This document shows positions 55,649-64,000 of a stretch of 64,000 nt of DNA, piece by piece (position 1 is the stretch's first letter; each line of letters starts with the position of its first letter). This DNA is from CAWANF01 sp963783355 (GTDB lineage: Bacteria; Bacteroidota; Rhodothermia; Balneolales; DATFMH01): NCBI GenBank assembly GCA_963783355.1, contig CAWANF010000001.1:930001-994000 (forward strand), written 5' to 3'. A program made the position numbers and the translations under genes. The notes below the pieces were generated by a model. It made no database searches and had not been told where the DNA came from. It worked only from the letters and a program-made list of their open reading frames with translations.

Positions 55649-56540
55649 GCATCGGATAGAAGAAGGGTTTCAGCCGGGAATATTGGCCAGCTATTCGACA
55701 GATAATTTTAAAAATACGCTTGCGAAGACCCAGTTGAGCGGATCTTGGGGAAACCGGTTGGATCAGATAAATACGATAACAGCCGGATACGATTACGTGT
55801 CTTCCAATATCAATAATACTCCGAGAAACAATAGTTTACAGGAAATTAATTATGCCTATCAAAAATATTTCAAAGAACAAACATTCCAACTGAATTTCGG
55901 CGCAGGTGCTGCATTATTGCCGGGAAATGGAATTCTTCCAAATGCTGCGGCCGGATTTTCATATAGTGGAAAATCACTCTATAACTCAACGCAACTACAG
56001 TTTTCACCGGTTTATACGAATATCGGTGTGAATAAGAAATACAGTAAATTGAACCTGAATATTTACAACGAATATTATTTACTCGGGCGGCACTTGGGAA
56101 CCAGCCAGTCTTTTATTGGTAACCGGTATTCCAACGATGTCTATTCATGGGAATTGGACGGACATGTGTATGTTGTTCCGTGGGTGAAATCCAATTTTCA
56201 GCTGAAACCGGAAATCATGTATTCCTATTCAAGTGCAACGAAAAATTATGCATCTGGTATTCCATACTGGACCCCTCATAATTTGAATATCGAAGGCGTT
56301 GGGCTGGCCTGGACCTACACCAAGCAAATAATGATTCCGAAATTCACCATGGACGGGGAGATGTTGCTCAATAACGATAATCAGAATGGATTATATTATT
56401 CGGCGAATATTAATTTGAAGGCCATCGTCTTTAAGTTCTGGCGGGTAGGTTTGAAAGGGGATCTTTCAACCAGCAAGGTATACCGTTCGAACAGCGTGTC
56501 CTTGTCTATCTCTTATGTTTTCCCAAAAAGATTTTACTAA
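55641..56540 (+). pseudogene. Outer-membrane beta-barrel (3' part of frameshifted gene, PelB/PgaA-like)
   Basis: The open frame from 55641 reads YEHRIEEGFQPGILASYSTD and continues about 295 residues as alternating strands, for example FQLNFGAGAALLP, NLNIYNEYYLLGRHLG, FQLKPEIMYSYSS and VSLSISYVFPKRFY, ending in a C-terminal tyrosine, as in barrel proteins recognised by the BAM complex. A barrel after TPR repeats is the architecture of the exporters PelB, PgaA and BcsC. There is no convincing independent start; a TTG at 55683 opens part of it. Best read as the end of the gene begun at 52610. Confidence 0.7.
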
Positions 56541-56563
56541 TCATCTAAAGTCTAAAGTCTCTA

Positions 56564-57820
56564 TTATCCGATCTCGAAATCCTTCAAATGGGTTACATAA
56601 TGTTTTACGACGGGCTTGGTCAGTGCGATGATATTTTTGGTATCGGCTGCCCGGGAAAATTCAACCGCTTGTTCTTCATTATTTAATATCCAGATACTGT
56701 CATTTTGGTATTTATAGGCTTCACTGGAACTCTTATCATAAAAATGATAGTATGAAACGGCATCTTCGTCGTATGGAAGTCCGTATTTTTTCAGTACTTT
56801 GGCTGTTTTTTTAGAAATATCACTTTTTTGCTTTTCTGTTGGTTCACTTTTTAAAAATGAAGTGCGAAATAACTGCCTGTTCAGGAAACGTCGACACAAA
56901 TCCGACAGAATGATATCTTTTTCGTACTGCCAGTATTTGATACTCAGCAAAACGTCATTATCATCGATCATCATGTAATGTTCTATCATTTCATCCGTGA
57001 TGCCTTTCTTTGCGGAAGGAAATTCTACAAGCAGGAATTTAAGCGAAGGAGATGGATGAAATAATTCTTGCCCGTTATCCAGCAAAAACCGAACTCTTCG
57101 GAAAATCGATAGCAGCAGTTTATCGGCGCTTAATACGGTTTTATGGAGATAAACCTGCATATACATTAAACGGCGGGCGATGATGTAGTTCTCAATGGCA
57201 TAGATACCTTTCTGTTCAATAACCACATTACCTTTATGAATACGCATCGTTTTGATGATACGATCGATACCAATTGATCCTTCATAAACGGCCGTATAGC
57301 TGCTGTCCCGTTTCAGATAATCCATGCGGTCTATATCCAGCTGGGAAGAAATCAACTGGTGAAGGAAACGCTTGGAATACTGATCTGTAAAGATTGATAC
57401 CGATGTATTTAATGCCCCATCGAACTCTTCATTCAGTTTCTGCATGATGGCGAGTGTCATCATCTCGTGGTTGAAATCCCTGATAAACGTATGTTCCAGG
57501 GTATGGGAAAAGGGGCCGTGCCCGATGTCGTGCAGAAGAACCCCGATCATCGTGCTCTCATATTCGTTCAGACTGATAGTCGTGTCTTTTTCCCGCAGGC
57601 TGCTCAGCACGCGCTGCATTAATCCCATAGCGCCTAAAGCATGGGAAAAACGTGAATGCTCCGCTCCGGGGAATACCAAATAGCCCAAACCCAGCTGGCG
57701 TATTCGCCGTAAGCGCTGCATATATGGATGGTCAATTAATTTTAGCACCGTTCCTTTCGGGACATTTATGAACCCGTGAACCGGATCGGTAAAAATTTTA
57801 TACATACTGCTTTTATCCAT
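56564..57820 (-). CDS. HD-domain phosphohydrolase (SAMHD1/dGTPase-like)
   Basis: 418 residues. Conserved metal site IGVLLHDIGHGPFSHTLEH near residue 90, preceded by RLRRIRQLGLGYLVFPGAEHSRFSHALGAMG, the pattern of YwfO/SAMHD1-type dNTP triphosphohydrolases, with QLDIDRMDYLKRDS supplying the last Asp. Probably hydrolyses dNTPs or related nucleotides in the cytoplasm. Minus strand, convergent with the polysaccharide locus and upstream of no other gene in its operon. Confidence 0.88.
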   Translation of the reverse strand: MDKSSMYKIFTDPVHGFINVPKGTVLKLIDHPYMQRLRRIRQLGLGYLVFPGAEHSRFSHALGAMGLMQRVLSSLREKDTTISLNEYESTMIGVLLHDIGHGPFSHTLEHTFIRDFNHEMMTLAIMQKLNEEFDGALNTSVSIFTDQYSKRFLHQLISSQLDIDRMDYLKRDSSYTAVYEGSIGIDRIIKTMRIHKGNVVIEQKGIYAIENYIIARRLMYMQVYLHKTVLSADKLLLSIFRRVRFLLDNGQELFHPSPSLKFLLVEFPSAKKGITDEMIEHYMMIDDNDVLLSIKYWQYEKDIILSDLCRRFLNRQLFRTSFLKSEPTEKQKSDISKKTAKVLKKYGLPYDEDAVSYYHFYDKSSSEAYKYQNDSIWILNNEEQAVEFSRAADTKNIIALTKPVVKHYVTHLKDFEIG

Positions 57821-57866
57821 ATGCTATCTGTCTGGTATTCAATATAATAAATACAATTACATAAAG

Positions 57867-58280
57867 TTAAATATCTAATTCCGGAAGCCGGGCCGGACGT
57901 TGATCGGCGACATCGTACCAAACCAGAACGGAACGGCAGATCGCCTTCAATTCTTTCGTTTTTTCATCATATGCCGCCTGGAAAGTATGAACGCTCGTAT
58001 TTCCTGTTTTATCGAGGCGCGACCCGATAATCAATTTAGATGGATAATGAACCTGGGCAATATAGTCGATTTCGATGTGAACGAGTACGAATGATTTTGA
58101 GTGCCCGAAATCGGCAGCTAACCGGTCAAAACTGTGCAGGAAATGAATACGTGCCTCTTCAAAGTACGTGCTGAAAAGGGCATTGTTAACATGTCGCAGC
58201 GTATCCAGATCACGATAACGAACCTGTATTTCTTTCCATTTGGGAAAAGCATCAGGTTGGTATTCCGGATGTTGTTTCAT
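57867..58280 (-). CDS. Acyl-CoA thioesterase (4HBT, YbgC-like)
   Basis: 137-residue hot-dog-fold protein. Catalytic segment VRYRDLDTLRHVNNALFSTYFEEARIHFL near residue 25 has the Asp and HVNNA helix of the 4-hydroxybenzoyl-CoA thioesterase family; VHIEIDYIAQVHYP follows. Precise acyl substrate unknown. Located 46 bases upstream of the HD phosphohydrolase on the same strand. Confidence 0.88.
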   Translation of the reverse strand: MKQHPEYQPDAFPKWKEIQVRYRDLDTLRHVNNALFSTYFEEARIHFLHSFDRLAADFGHSKSFVLVHIEIDYIAQVHYPSKLIIGSRLDKTGNTSVHTFQAAYDEKTKELKAICRSVLVWYDVADQRPARLPELDI

Positions 58281-58481
58281 AGATAAGAAAATCTTTTTTC
58301 AATAATTATTGTTGTCCCAAAACGTATAGTAAGTACTATTTTTTAATCAGACGGAACAAAATACGATTAAATGCATTGATAAACTGCTGTAATTGAATTA
58401 CTATTTCAAGCCAAACACGCTATAATTATTACCATTTACAGAATGGAAAAATTTATCCTTTAATAACATTATTTAAGATTT

Positions 58482-59555
58482 ATGATTGATAAAAAAGAAC
58501 GCACATTCCTGGAGAAATTGCTTATTACTCCAAGTCCTACCGGTTTTGAAAGCGCCGGACAAAAAGTATGGCTCGAATATGTCTCGGAATTTGCCGATGA
58601 AACAGAAACCGATCATTATGGTTCGGCCGTGGCAAAGGTTTTGACATCCCGGGAAGCCATAACGGTCATGCTCGAAGCTCATTGTGATGAAATCGGGATG
58701 ATGATCCAGTATATCGATGAAAACGGTTTTGTTTATATCACAAAAATTGGAGGCAGCGACCCGTCTATTACAAGGGCTAAACGTGTGTTTATTCATACTG
58801 ATAAAGGCGTTGTAAGCGGAATAGTAGGGAACACGGCAATCCATTTGCAGGATAAAGAAAAAAATAAAATTCCTACCTGGAGTGAGCTTTTTATTGATAT
58901 CGGTGTGAATAGCAGGGAAGAAGCTCTGGAACTAGTGCAGGTTGGCGATCCAATCACCTTTACAGACGATTTTGAATTCTTAAACGACGACATTCTTACC
59001 GGCCGCGCTCTTGATAACCGAATTGGGGGTTTTGTGATTGCTCAGGCTCTGAAAAGGCTTAAAAAGAAGAAGAAAGATTTGCAGGTCAATGTATTGGCTT
59101 TGAACTCCGTGCAGGAAGAAATTGGTGGTTACGGGGCTCGCATGATGAGTTTCCGGCTGATGCCGAATGCTGCCATCGTTACTGATGTCACTCATGCCAC
59201 CGATACGCCGGGAATCAATCATAAAGAACATGGACAGACGATTTTAGGAGGCGGTCCGGCTGTAATGCATGGATCAGCCAATCATCCCGTTTTAGTTAAA
59301 AAAATTCTTAACGCCGCATCTAAAAATAATATATCGGTACAACACGAAGCTACCAGTTACCGTACCGGAACCGATACGGATAGTATCTTTCATATTCAAT
59401 CCGGCATACCGAGCGCTTTAATGTCCTTACCTCTGCGTTATATGCATTCGCCGGTCGAAACGATATCGATGAAGGATGTGGAGGATCTCATTTCCCTGAT
59501 GGTTGAGACGGTTCTATCATTGGGAAAAGGTGAAACATTCAGGAATATTTTATAA
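58482..59555 (+). CDS. M42-family metalloaminopeptidase
   Basis: 357 residues. Binuclear zinc site of the M42 (glutamyl aminopeptidase/cellulase-M) family: LEAHCDEIGMM near residue 67, ALDNRIGGFV near 180, SVQEEIGGYGARMM near 214 (catalytic and ligand Glu), TDVTHATDTPG near 238, and YMHSPVETIS near 326. Cytoplasmic peptidase that trims peptides, forming a dodecamer in known members. Diverges from the thioesterase gene with a 200-base AT-rich spacer. Confidence 0.94.
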   Translation: MIDKKERTFLEKLLITPSPTGFESAGQKVWLEYVSEFADETETDHYGSAVAKVLTSREAITVMLEAHCDEIGMMIQYIDENGFVYITKIGGSDPSITRAKRVFIHTDKGVVSGIVGNTAIHLQDKEKNKIPTWSELFIDIGVNSREEALELVQVGDPITFTDDFEFLNDDILTGRALDNRIGGFVIAQALKRLKKKKKDLQVNVLALNSVQEEIGGYGARMMSFRLMPNAAIVTDVTHATDTPGINHKEHGQTILGGGPAVMHGSANHPVLVKKILNAASKNNISVQHEATSYRTGTDTDSIFHIQSGIPSALMSLPLRYMHSPVETISMKDVEDLISLMVETVLSLGKGETFRNIL

Positions 59556-59710
59556 AAATAACCCCTTCATGTACAGAAAATTACATGTCCGGTTATTTTA
59601 AAATGATATTGTGAAGAAAGATTTACCAGTTTTTATAACTATTGATACCTTGGTGACTTATCATTCTTAATTGATGATATAAAAACCAGATAAACGAAAG
59701 ATATTTCATA

Positions 59711-61690
59711 ATGAAACGCTTGAAAATTTTTATGAGCTGGATAATCACGCTTCTTTTTTTCGGCACAGCGTGGGCTCAGCAGAAAAATACTTACGATCAG
59801 CATAAAGTCTTCGACGAAACATTCTTAAATCAGCCCGGTACTATTTACAGGAGTGGAAACGGCGCTCCCGGACCCGATTACTGGCAGAACAGGGCGGATT
59901 ACGTTATCGCCGTCAAACTGGACACTACTCAAAATTCCATCAACGGGTCGGATGAAATAACGTATACCAACAACAGTCCCAATAAGTTACATTATATCTG
60001 GCTGCAACTCGATCAAAATGCATTTAAAAAAGACTCACGGGGTTCCGCTGTAACGCCTATCGGTGGAAATCGTTTTGGAAGGGGCGGAATTAAAGACGGA
60101 GGATATCAACTTTCTTCTGTTAAAATAGAATTGAACGGGCATCGGTATAAGGCCGATTATATCGTTAGTGACACCCGAATGCAGATTCGTCTGCCCAAGG
60201 CGTTGAGTGCAAAAGGCGGACGGATGAAAATTTATATTGATTATTCTTTTAAAATCCCGAGATATGGACTCGATCGCATGGGAATGACACCAACAAAGAA
60301 CGGAACGATTTACCAGATTGCCCAGTGGTACCCCCGGATGTGTGTTTATGACGATGTGCGTGGCTGGGATACACTTCCGTACCTCGGACAGGGAGAATTT
60401 TACCTCGAATACGGTGATTTAGACTACAAAGTAACCGTTCCATGGAATATGTTTGTCGCGGGCGCGGGAACACTAGAAAATCCCCGTGATGTTCTCACTA
60501 AAGAAGAAATGAAACGGCTGGATAGAGCAAAAAGAAGTGATAAAACCGTCTTTATCCACAAAAAAGATGAAATAGGTCAGAAATCGATGCGCCCGGTAGA
60601 TCATGGATACCTGACATGGCATTTTCATTTGAACAATGCGCGTGACGTTTCCTGGGCAGCTTCCAACGCCTTTATCTGGGATGCCGCCCGAATTAATCTG
60701 CCCAGCGGCAAAACGATTTTAGCCGAGTCGTTCTACCCGGAGGAAGTAGACAATCAACATGCATGGGCGCGGGCAACGCAATATGTAAAAAGTACTATTC
60801 AATCCGATTCGAAAATGTGGTTTGAGTATCCGTATCCGTCGTCTGTAAATGTCGCCGGAAGTGTACATGGTATGGAATATCCCGGCATTGTTTTCTGCGA
60901 CTGGAAACGCACCGACGCCCGTCTCTGGGGCGATATCACTCATGAGTTGGGACATACATGGTTCCCTATGATTGTTGGTTCTAATGAACGCCGTTATGCA
61001 TGGATGGACGAAGGTTTCAATACGTTTATTGATATTTTTTCAACCAGGGCTTTTAATCATGATGAATTCGGAAATTATAGCGTGAGATCCGATTCCGCCC
61101 GCTATATGGATGCCTATTTATTGGATCCCGATGCTGATCCCATTATGACCCAGCCGGATGTCATTCAACCCGGTAATCTTGGATATGCCGCTTACGACAA
61201 ACCCGCGTTGGGATTGTATATGCTGCGCCAATACATCATTGGCCCCAAACGCTTTGATTATGCATTCCGTACGTATATTCGCCACTGGGCGTACAAACAT
61301 CCCACCCCAAAAGACTTTTTCCGCACGATGAACAGCGCCGCGGGTGAAGATTTAAACTGGTTCTGGAAAGAATGGTTCTACAAAAACTGGAAACTGGATC
61401 AGGCGGTGAAAAACGTGAAATATGTGAACGGGAAACCTTCGGAAGGAGCCGTAATCACAATCACGAATAATGATCGTATGGTGATGCCGGTGAAAATTAA
61501 AGTTGTGGAATCGGATGGACATACAGGGATAAAGAAATTGCCCGTTGAAATATGGCAGCGGGGTGGAACATGGTCATTTAGGTATGATTCTACAAGCCCG
61601 ATAGATTCAGTGATTGTTGATCCTGACAATCAGATGCCTGATGTCAATCCACGCAATAATATCTGGACCTCCGGGATCAGTATTCATTAA
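59711..61690 (+). CDS. Secreted M1-family metallopeptidase, copy 1
   Basis: 659 residues with signal peptide (ends near TAWAQ). N-terminal beta domain with TNNSPNKLHYIWLQLDQN, the substrate motif GMEYPGIVF near residue 387 (GxMEN equivalent), and zinc site HELGH (His411-His415) with the third ligand Glu 18 residues later in AWMDEGFNTF. The later RTYIRHWAYKHPTPKDFF matches M1 C-terminal elements. Probably a periplasmic or surface aminopeptidase. Tandem with a close paralogue 168 bases downstream. Confidence 0.92.
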   Translation: MKRLKIFMSWIITLLFFGTAWAQQKNTYDQHKVFDETFLNQPGTIYRSGNGAPGPDYWQNRADYVIAVKLDTTQNSINGSDEITYTNNSPNKLHYIWLQLDQNAFKKDSRGSAVTPIGGNRFGRGGIKDGGYQLSSVKIELNGHRYKADYIVSDTRMQIRLPKALSAKGGRMKIYIDYSFKIPRYGLDRMGMTPTKNGTIYQIAQWYPRMCVYDDVRGWDTLPYLGQGEFYLEYGDLDYKVTVPWNMFVAGAGTLENPRDVLTKEEMKRLDRAKRSDKTVFIHKKDEIGQKSMRPVDHGYLTWHFHLNNARDVSWAASNAFIWDAARINLPSGKTILAESFYPEEVDNQHAWARATQYVKSTIQSDSKMWFEYPYPSSVNVAGSVHGMEYPGIVFCDWKRTDARLWGDITHELGHTWFPMIVGSNERRYAWMDEGFNTFIDIFSTRAFNHDEFGNYSVRSDSARYMDAYLLDPDADPIMTQPDVIQPGNLGYAAYDKPALGLYMLRQYIIGPKRFDYAFRTYIRHWAYKHPTPKDFFRTMNSAAGEDLNWFWKEWFYKNWKLDQAVKNVKYVNGKPSEGAVITITNNDRMVMPVKIKVVESDGHTGIKKLPVEIWQRGGTWSFRYDSTSPIDSVIVDPDNQMPDVNPRNNIWTSGISIH

Positions 61691-61858
61691 TTTTAATCGT
61701 GTTTACAACACCACGGGGTTGCAATGAATGATGAATCCCGTTGTGCTTTGTATCATAATAAGAGTTGTATCAGGTTCATTTCCGGAAATTATAAAAAGAC
61801 TTTTAAATAAGATTCAAAACTATAATATGGTTTATATAAATATCATAACATCTTACAA

Positions 61859-63865
61859 ATGAATAAGTTAAAATATATACTTCTGGTCGGTATTTTTTGT
61901 TTTTCTAATTTATCGATTGTAATGGCTCAACAGAAGAGCAAATACGATCAACATAAAGTGTTCGACGAAACATTTTTAAATCAGCCGGGAACGGCATACC
62001 GAAGCGGAAGTGGCGCGCCGGGTCCTGATTACTGGCAAAATCGTGCCGATTATAAAATCGATGCGAAACTGGACGTCAAAGACACGACTCTCAGTGGAAA
62101 TGTTGAGATATCATATACCAATAACAGTCCGAATAAATTGCCGTTTGTCTGGCTTCAGCTGGATCAGAATAATTTTAAGAAAGATTCGCGCGGAAATGCC
62201 GTTACGCCTATCGGTGGGAATCGCTTCGGTGACGGGGGCGTGAGTGATGGCGGAGATCAGATAAAGTCGGTTGAAGTAATACAAAACCGGAAAAGACATC
62301 ATGTGAAATATCTTGTGAGCGATACCCGCATGCAGATATTTTTGCCGCAGCCTATTCAACCCAAAGGCGGTAAAATTACGATTCTCATAAAATACGCTTT
62401 TCGTATCCCGCAATATGGCATCGACCGGATGGGCATTCAGCCAACGAAGAACGGAAATATTTATGAGATAGCCCAGTGGTATCCCCGGATGTGTGTTTAC
62501 GACGATATACGCGGCTGGGACACTCTGCCATATCTTGGACAGGGCGAGTTTTACCTGGAATACGGCAATTTCGATTATAAAGTGACGGTTCCCTGGAATA
62601 TGATTGTGGTAGCGACCGGCACACTGGAAAATCCGAAGGATGTCCTGACCAAAGAAGAGCAACGCCGGATGGATCTGGCAAGAAAAAGTGATTCAACGGT
62701 ATTTATTCGTAAAGCATCTGAAATTAACGATCCGAAATCCCGGCCGGTTCATCACGGTTATTTAACCTGGCATTATAAATTGAACAATGCCCGTGATGTA
62801 TCCTGGGCTGCTTCAAAAGCCTTTATCTGGGATGCCGCACGTATCAATTTACAAAACGGGAAGAAAGCACTTGCAGAATCAGCCTATCCGGAAGAAGTAG
62901 CAGGAAATGATGCATGGGGTAAGTCGACTCAGTATGTGAAACAATCCATAGAATATGATTCGAAAAAATGGTTTGAATACACCTATCCCGTTGCTGTGGA
63001 TGTGGCCGGAAATGTTCATGGTATGGAATATCCCGGTATTGTTTTCTGCGGATGGAAATATAAAGGCAAAGAACTGTACACCACGGTAACGCACGAATTT
63101 GGGCACAACTGGTTCCCGATGGTTGTGGGTTCGAACGAACGCCGTTACGCCTGGATGGACGAAGGTTTTAATACGTTTATCGATATCTATTCCACGAGAA
63201 ATTATAAAGATGATAAATATGGCGATTATGATGGAATTGCTGATGAACCGGCACAGTTTGTTAATGAACAGAAGTTGCTTCAGTTTTATGGAATAAAAGA
63301 AGAACCTATCATGACATTGCCGGATGTCATCAATCCTAATTATCTGGGACAGGCGGCGTATGACAAACCTGCGGTTGGATTATACCTGTTGCGTCACATT
63401 ATCCTGGGGCCGGACCGGTTTGATTATGCATTCCGTACTTACATTAATCGCTGGGCTTTTAAACATCCCACACCGAAGGATTTCTTCCGGACTATGGACG
63501 ATGCTGCCGGGGAAGATTTAACCTGGTTCTGGAAAGAATGGTTCTATAAAGACTGGAAACTCGATCAGGCGGTAACTGGTGTGAAATATGTGAATAATGA
63601 TCCCAAAGAAGGATCAGTTATTTCTCTATCGAATAACGACCGTATGGCTATGCCTGTAATACTCAAGGTTTACCAGTCAAATGGAAAAAATGCCATAAAA
63701 AAACTTCCGGTTGAAATCTGGCAGAGAGGAAGCAAATGGAGTTTCAGATATCCGTCGACCAGCCGAATCGATTCGGTAGTTGTGGATCCTAATTATGAGA
63801 TGCCCGATGTGAATCGTTCCAACGATATCTGGCGTTCGAGCATTAAAATTCCTCAGAAACATTAA
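61859..63865 (+). CDS. Secreted M1-family metallopeptidase, copy 2
   Basis: 668 residues, signal peptide ending near SIVMAQ. It follows the same plan as the upstream gene: GMEYPGIVF, HEFGH (His412) and AWMDEGFNTF, with most of the chain visibly similar. The main differences lie in residues 455-480, where this copy has an extra stretch (DEPAQFVNEQKLLQFYGIK), and in the linker near residue 285. Derived by duplication; its terminator follows, so the pair may be cotranscribed or separately promoted from the 168-base spacer. Confidence 0.92.
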   Translation: MNKLKYILLVGIFCFSNLSIVMAQQKSKYDQHKVFDETFLNQPGTAYRSGSGAPGPDYWQNRADYKIDAKLDVKDTTLSGNVEISYTNNSPNKLPFVWLQLDQNNFKKDSRGNAVTPIGGNRFGDGGVSDGGDQIKSVEVIQNRKRHHVKYLVSDTRMQIFLPQPIQPKGGKITILIKYAFRIPQYGIDRMGIQPTKNGNIYEIAQWYPRMCVYDDIRGWDTLPYLGQGEFYLEYGNFDYKVTVPWNMIVVATGTLENPKDVLTKEEQRRMDLARKSDSTVFIRKASEINDPKSRPVHHGYLTWHYKLNNARDVSWAASKAFIWDAARINLQNGKKALAESAYPEEVAGNDAWGKSTQYVKQSIEYDSKKWFEYTYPVAVDVAGNVHGMEYPGIVFCGWKYKGKELYTTVTHEFGHNWFPMVVGSNERRYAWMDEGFNTFIDIYSTRNYKDDKYGDYDGIADEPAQFVNEQKLLQFYGIKEEPIMTLPDVINPNYLGQAAYDKPAVGLYLLRHIILGPDRFDYAFRTYINRWAFKHPTPKDFFRTMDDAAGEDLTWFWKEWFYKDWKLDQAVTGVKYVNNDPKEGSVISLSNNDRMAMPVILKVYQSNGKNAIKKLPVEIWQRGSKWSFRYPSTSRIDSVVVDPNYEMPDVNRSNDIWRSSIKIPQKH

Positions 63866-63891
63866 GTTTCTAAATAATTTTGTCATAAGAG

Positions 63892-63919
63892 AGCCCGGAT
63901 AATTTCCGGGCTTTTTTTG
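63892..63919 (+). terminator. Intrinsic terminator after M1 peptidases
   Basis: Perfect 8-bp GC-rich stem AGCCCGGA (63892-63899) / TCCGGGCT (63905-63912) with a 5-base loop, then seven T. Lies 27 bases after the peptidase stop. Confidence 0.9.
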
Positions 63920-64000
63920 TATGACTAAGCCGGGGAGGTTTTGCTTTTTAGATATTTTTAGTATTGTTTATGGTTCCTATATCAAGCAAATTTAATTTAT

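Noticed and set aside
61700..61745. Imperfect inverted repeat (CACCACGGG / CCCGTTGTG) between the two M1 genes
   Set aside because: Has a mismatch, a long loop and no T tract, so not called a terminator.
62111..62662. 183-codon minus-strand frame in second M1 peptidase
   Set aside because: Antisense to a clear peptidase gene, and a similar shadow occurs in the paralogue, as expected from shared codon pattern.

Overview
The window looks like a chromosomal segment of a Gram-negative member of the FCB group, probably Bacteroidota or the related Balneolota/Rhodothermota. The signs are a lipid A gene (lpxH-like), several outer-membrane barrels, an atpD-atpC pair detached from the other ATP synthase genes, a two-component-regulator-propeller histidine kinase, and promoters that fit the Bacteroidota TTTG/TAnnTTTG pattern. 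Species cannot be named from sequence alone. I saw no rRNA, tRNA, insertion sequence, integrase or CRISPR array.

Layout. 1-11.7 kb: mostly minus-strand housekeeping genes (5'-truncated window view of lon, pcrA/uvrD helicase, valS, rsmB), a surface barrel protein, and one plus-strand crotonase-family gene. 12.1-14 kb: atpD-atpC with a bidirectional hairpin terminator. 14.1-18.9 kb: minus-strand envelope operon (polyprenyl diphosphate synthase, NYN nuclease, lpxH-like hydrolase, class A penicillin-binding protein). 19-32.9 kb: plus-strand core metabolism: pfkA-pgi-deoxynucleoside kinase, then the DUF177-rpmF-plsX-fabH-fabD-fabG-acpP-fabF-rnc fatty-acid cluster, a branched-chain aminotransferase, mgtE, and thyA-folA.

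33-56.5 kb is the accessory and most interesting part. A dense signalling block (decayed receiver, propeller-PAS-histidine kinase, Rcp1-like receiver, REC-PAS4-HK-REC hybrid kinase, REC-HK, REC-GAF) runs in the same direction straight into a Pel-like exopolysaccharide locus. That locus has two PelF-like glycosyltransferases, a PelG-like flippase, a GAF plus divergent HD-GYP protein, a PelA-hydrolase-like lipoprotein, a large polytopic membrane protein, and a gene joining a PelA-like deacetylase to a TPR region and an outer-membrane barrel. The last gene is broken by three single-base frame changes; read through them, it looks like a PelA-deacetylase/PelB fusion. No ordinary PelD, PelE or PelC is recognisable. 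The inference is that the kinases and receivers control synthesis, modification and export of a cationic, partly deacetylated amino-sugar polymer, with GAF and HD-GYP-like proteins standing where c-di-GMP-binding PelD stands in Pseudomonas.

56.5-64 kb: minus-strand HD phosphohydrolase and thioesterase, then a plus-strand M42 aminopeptidase and two tandem secreted M1-family metallopeptidase paralogues, closed by a strong terminator.
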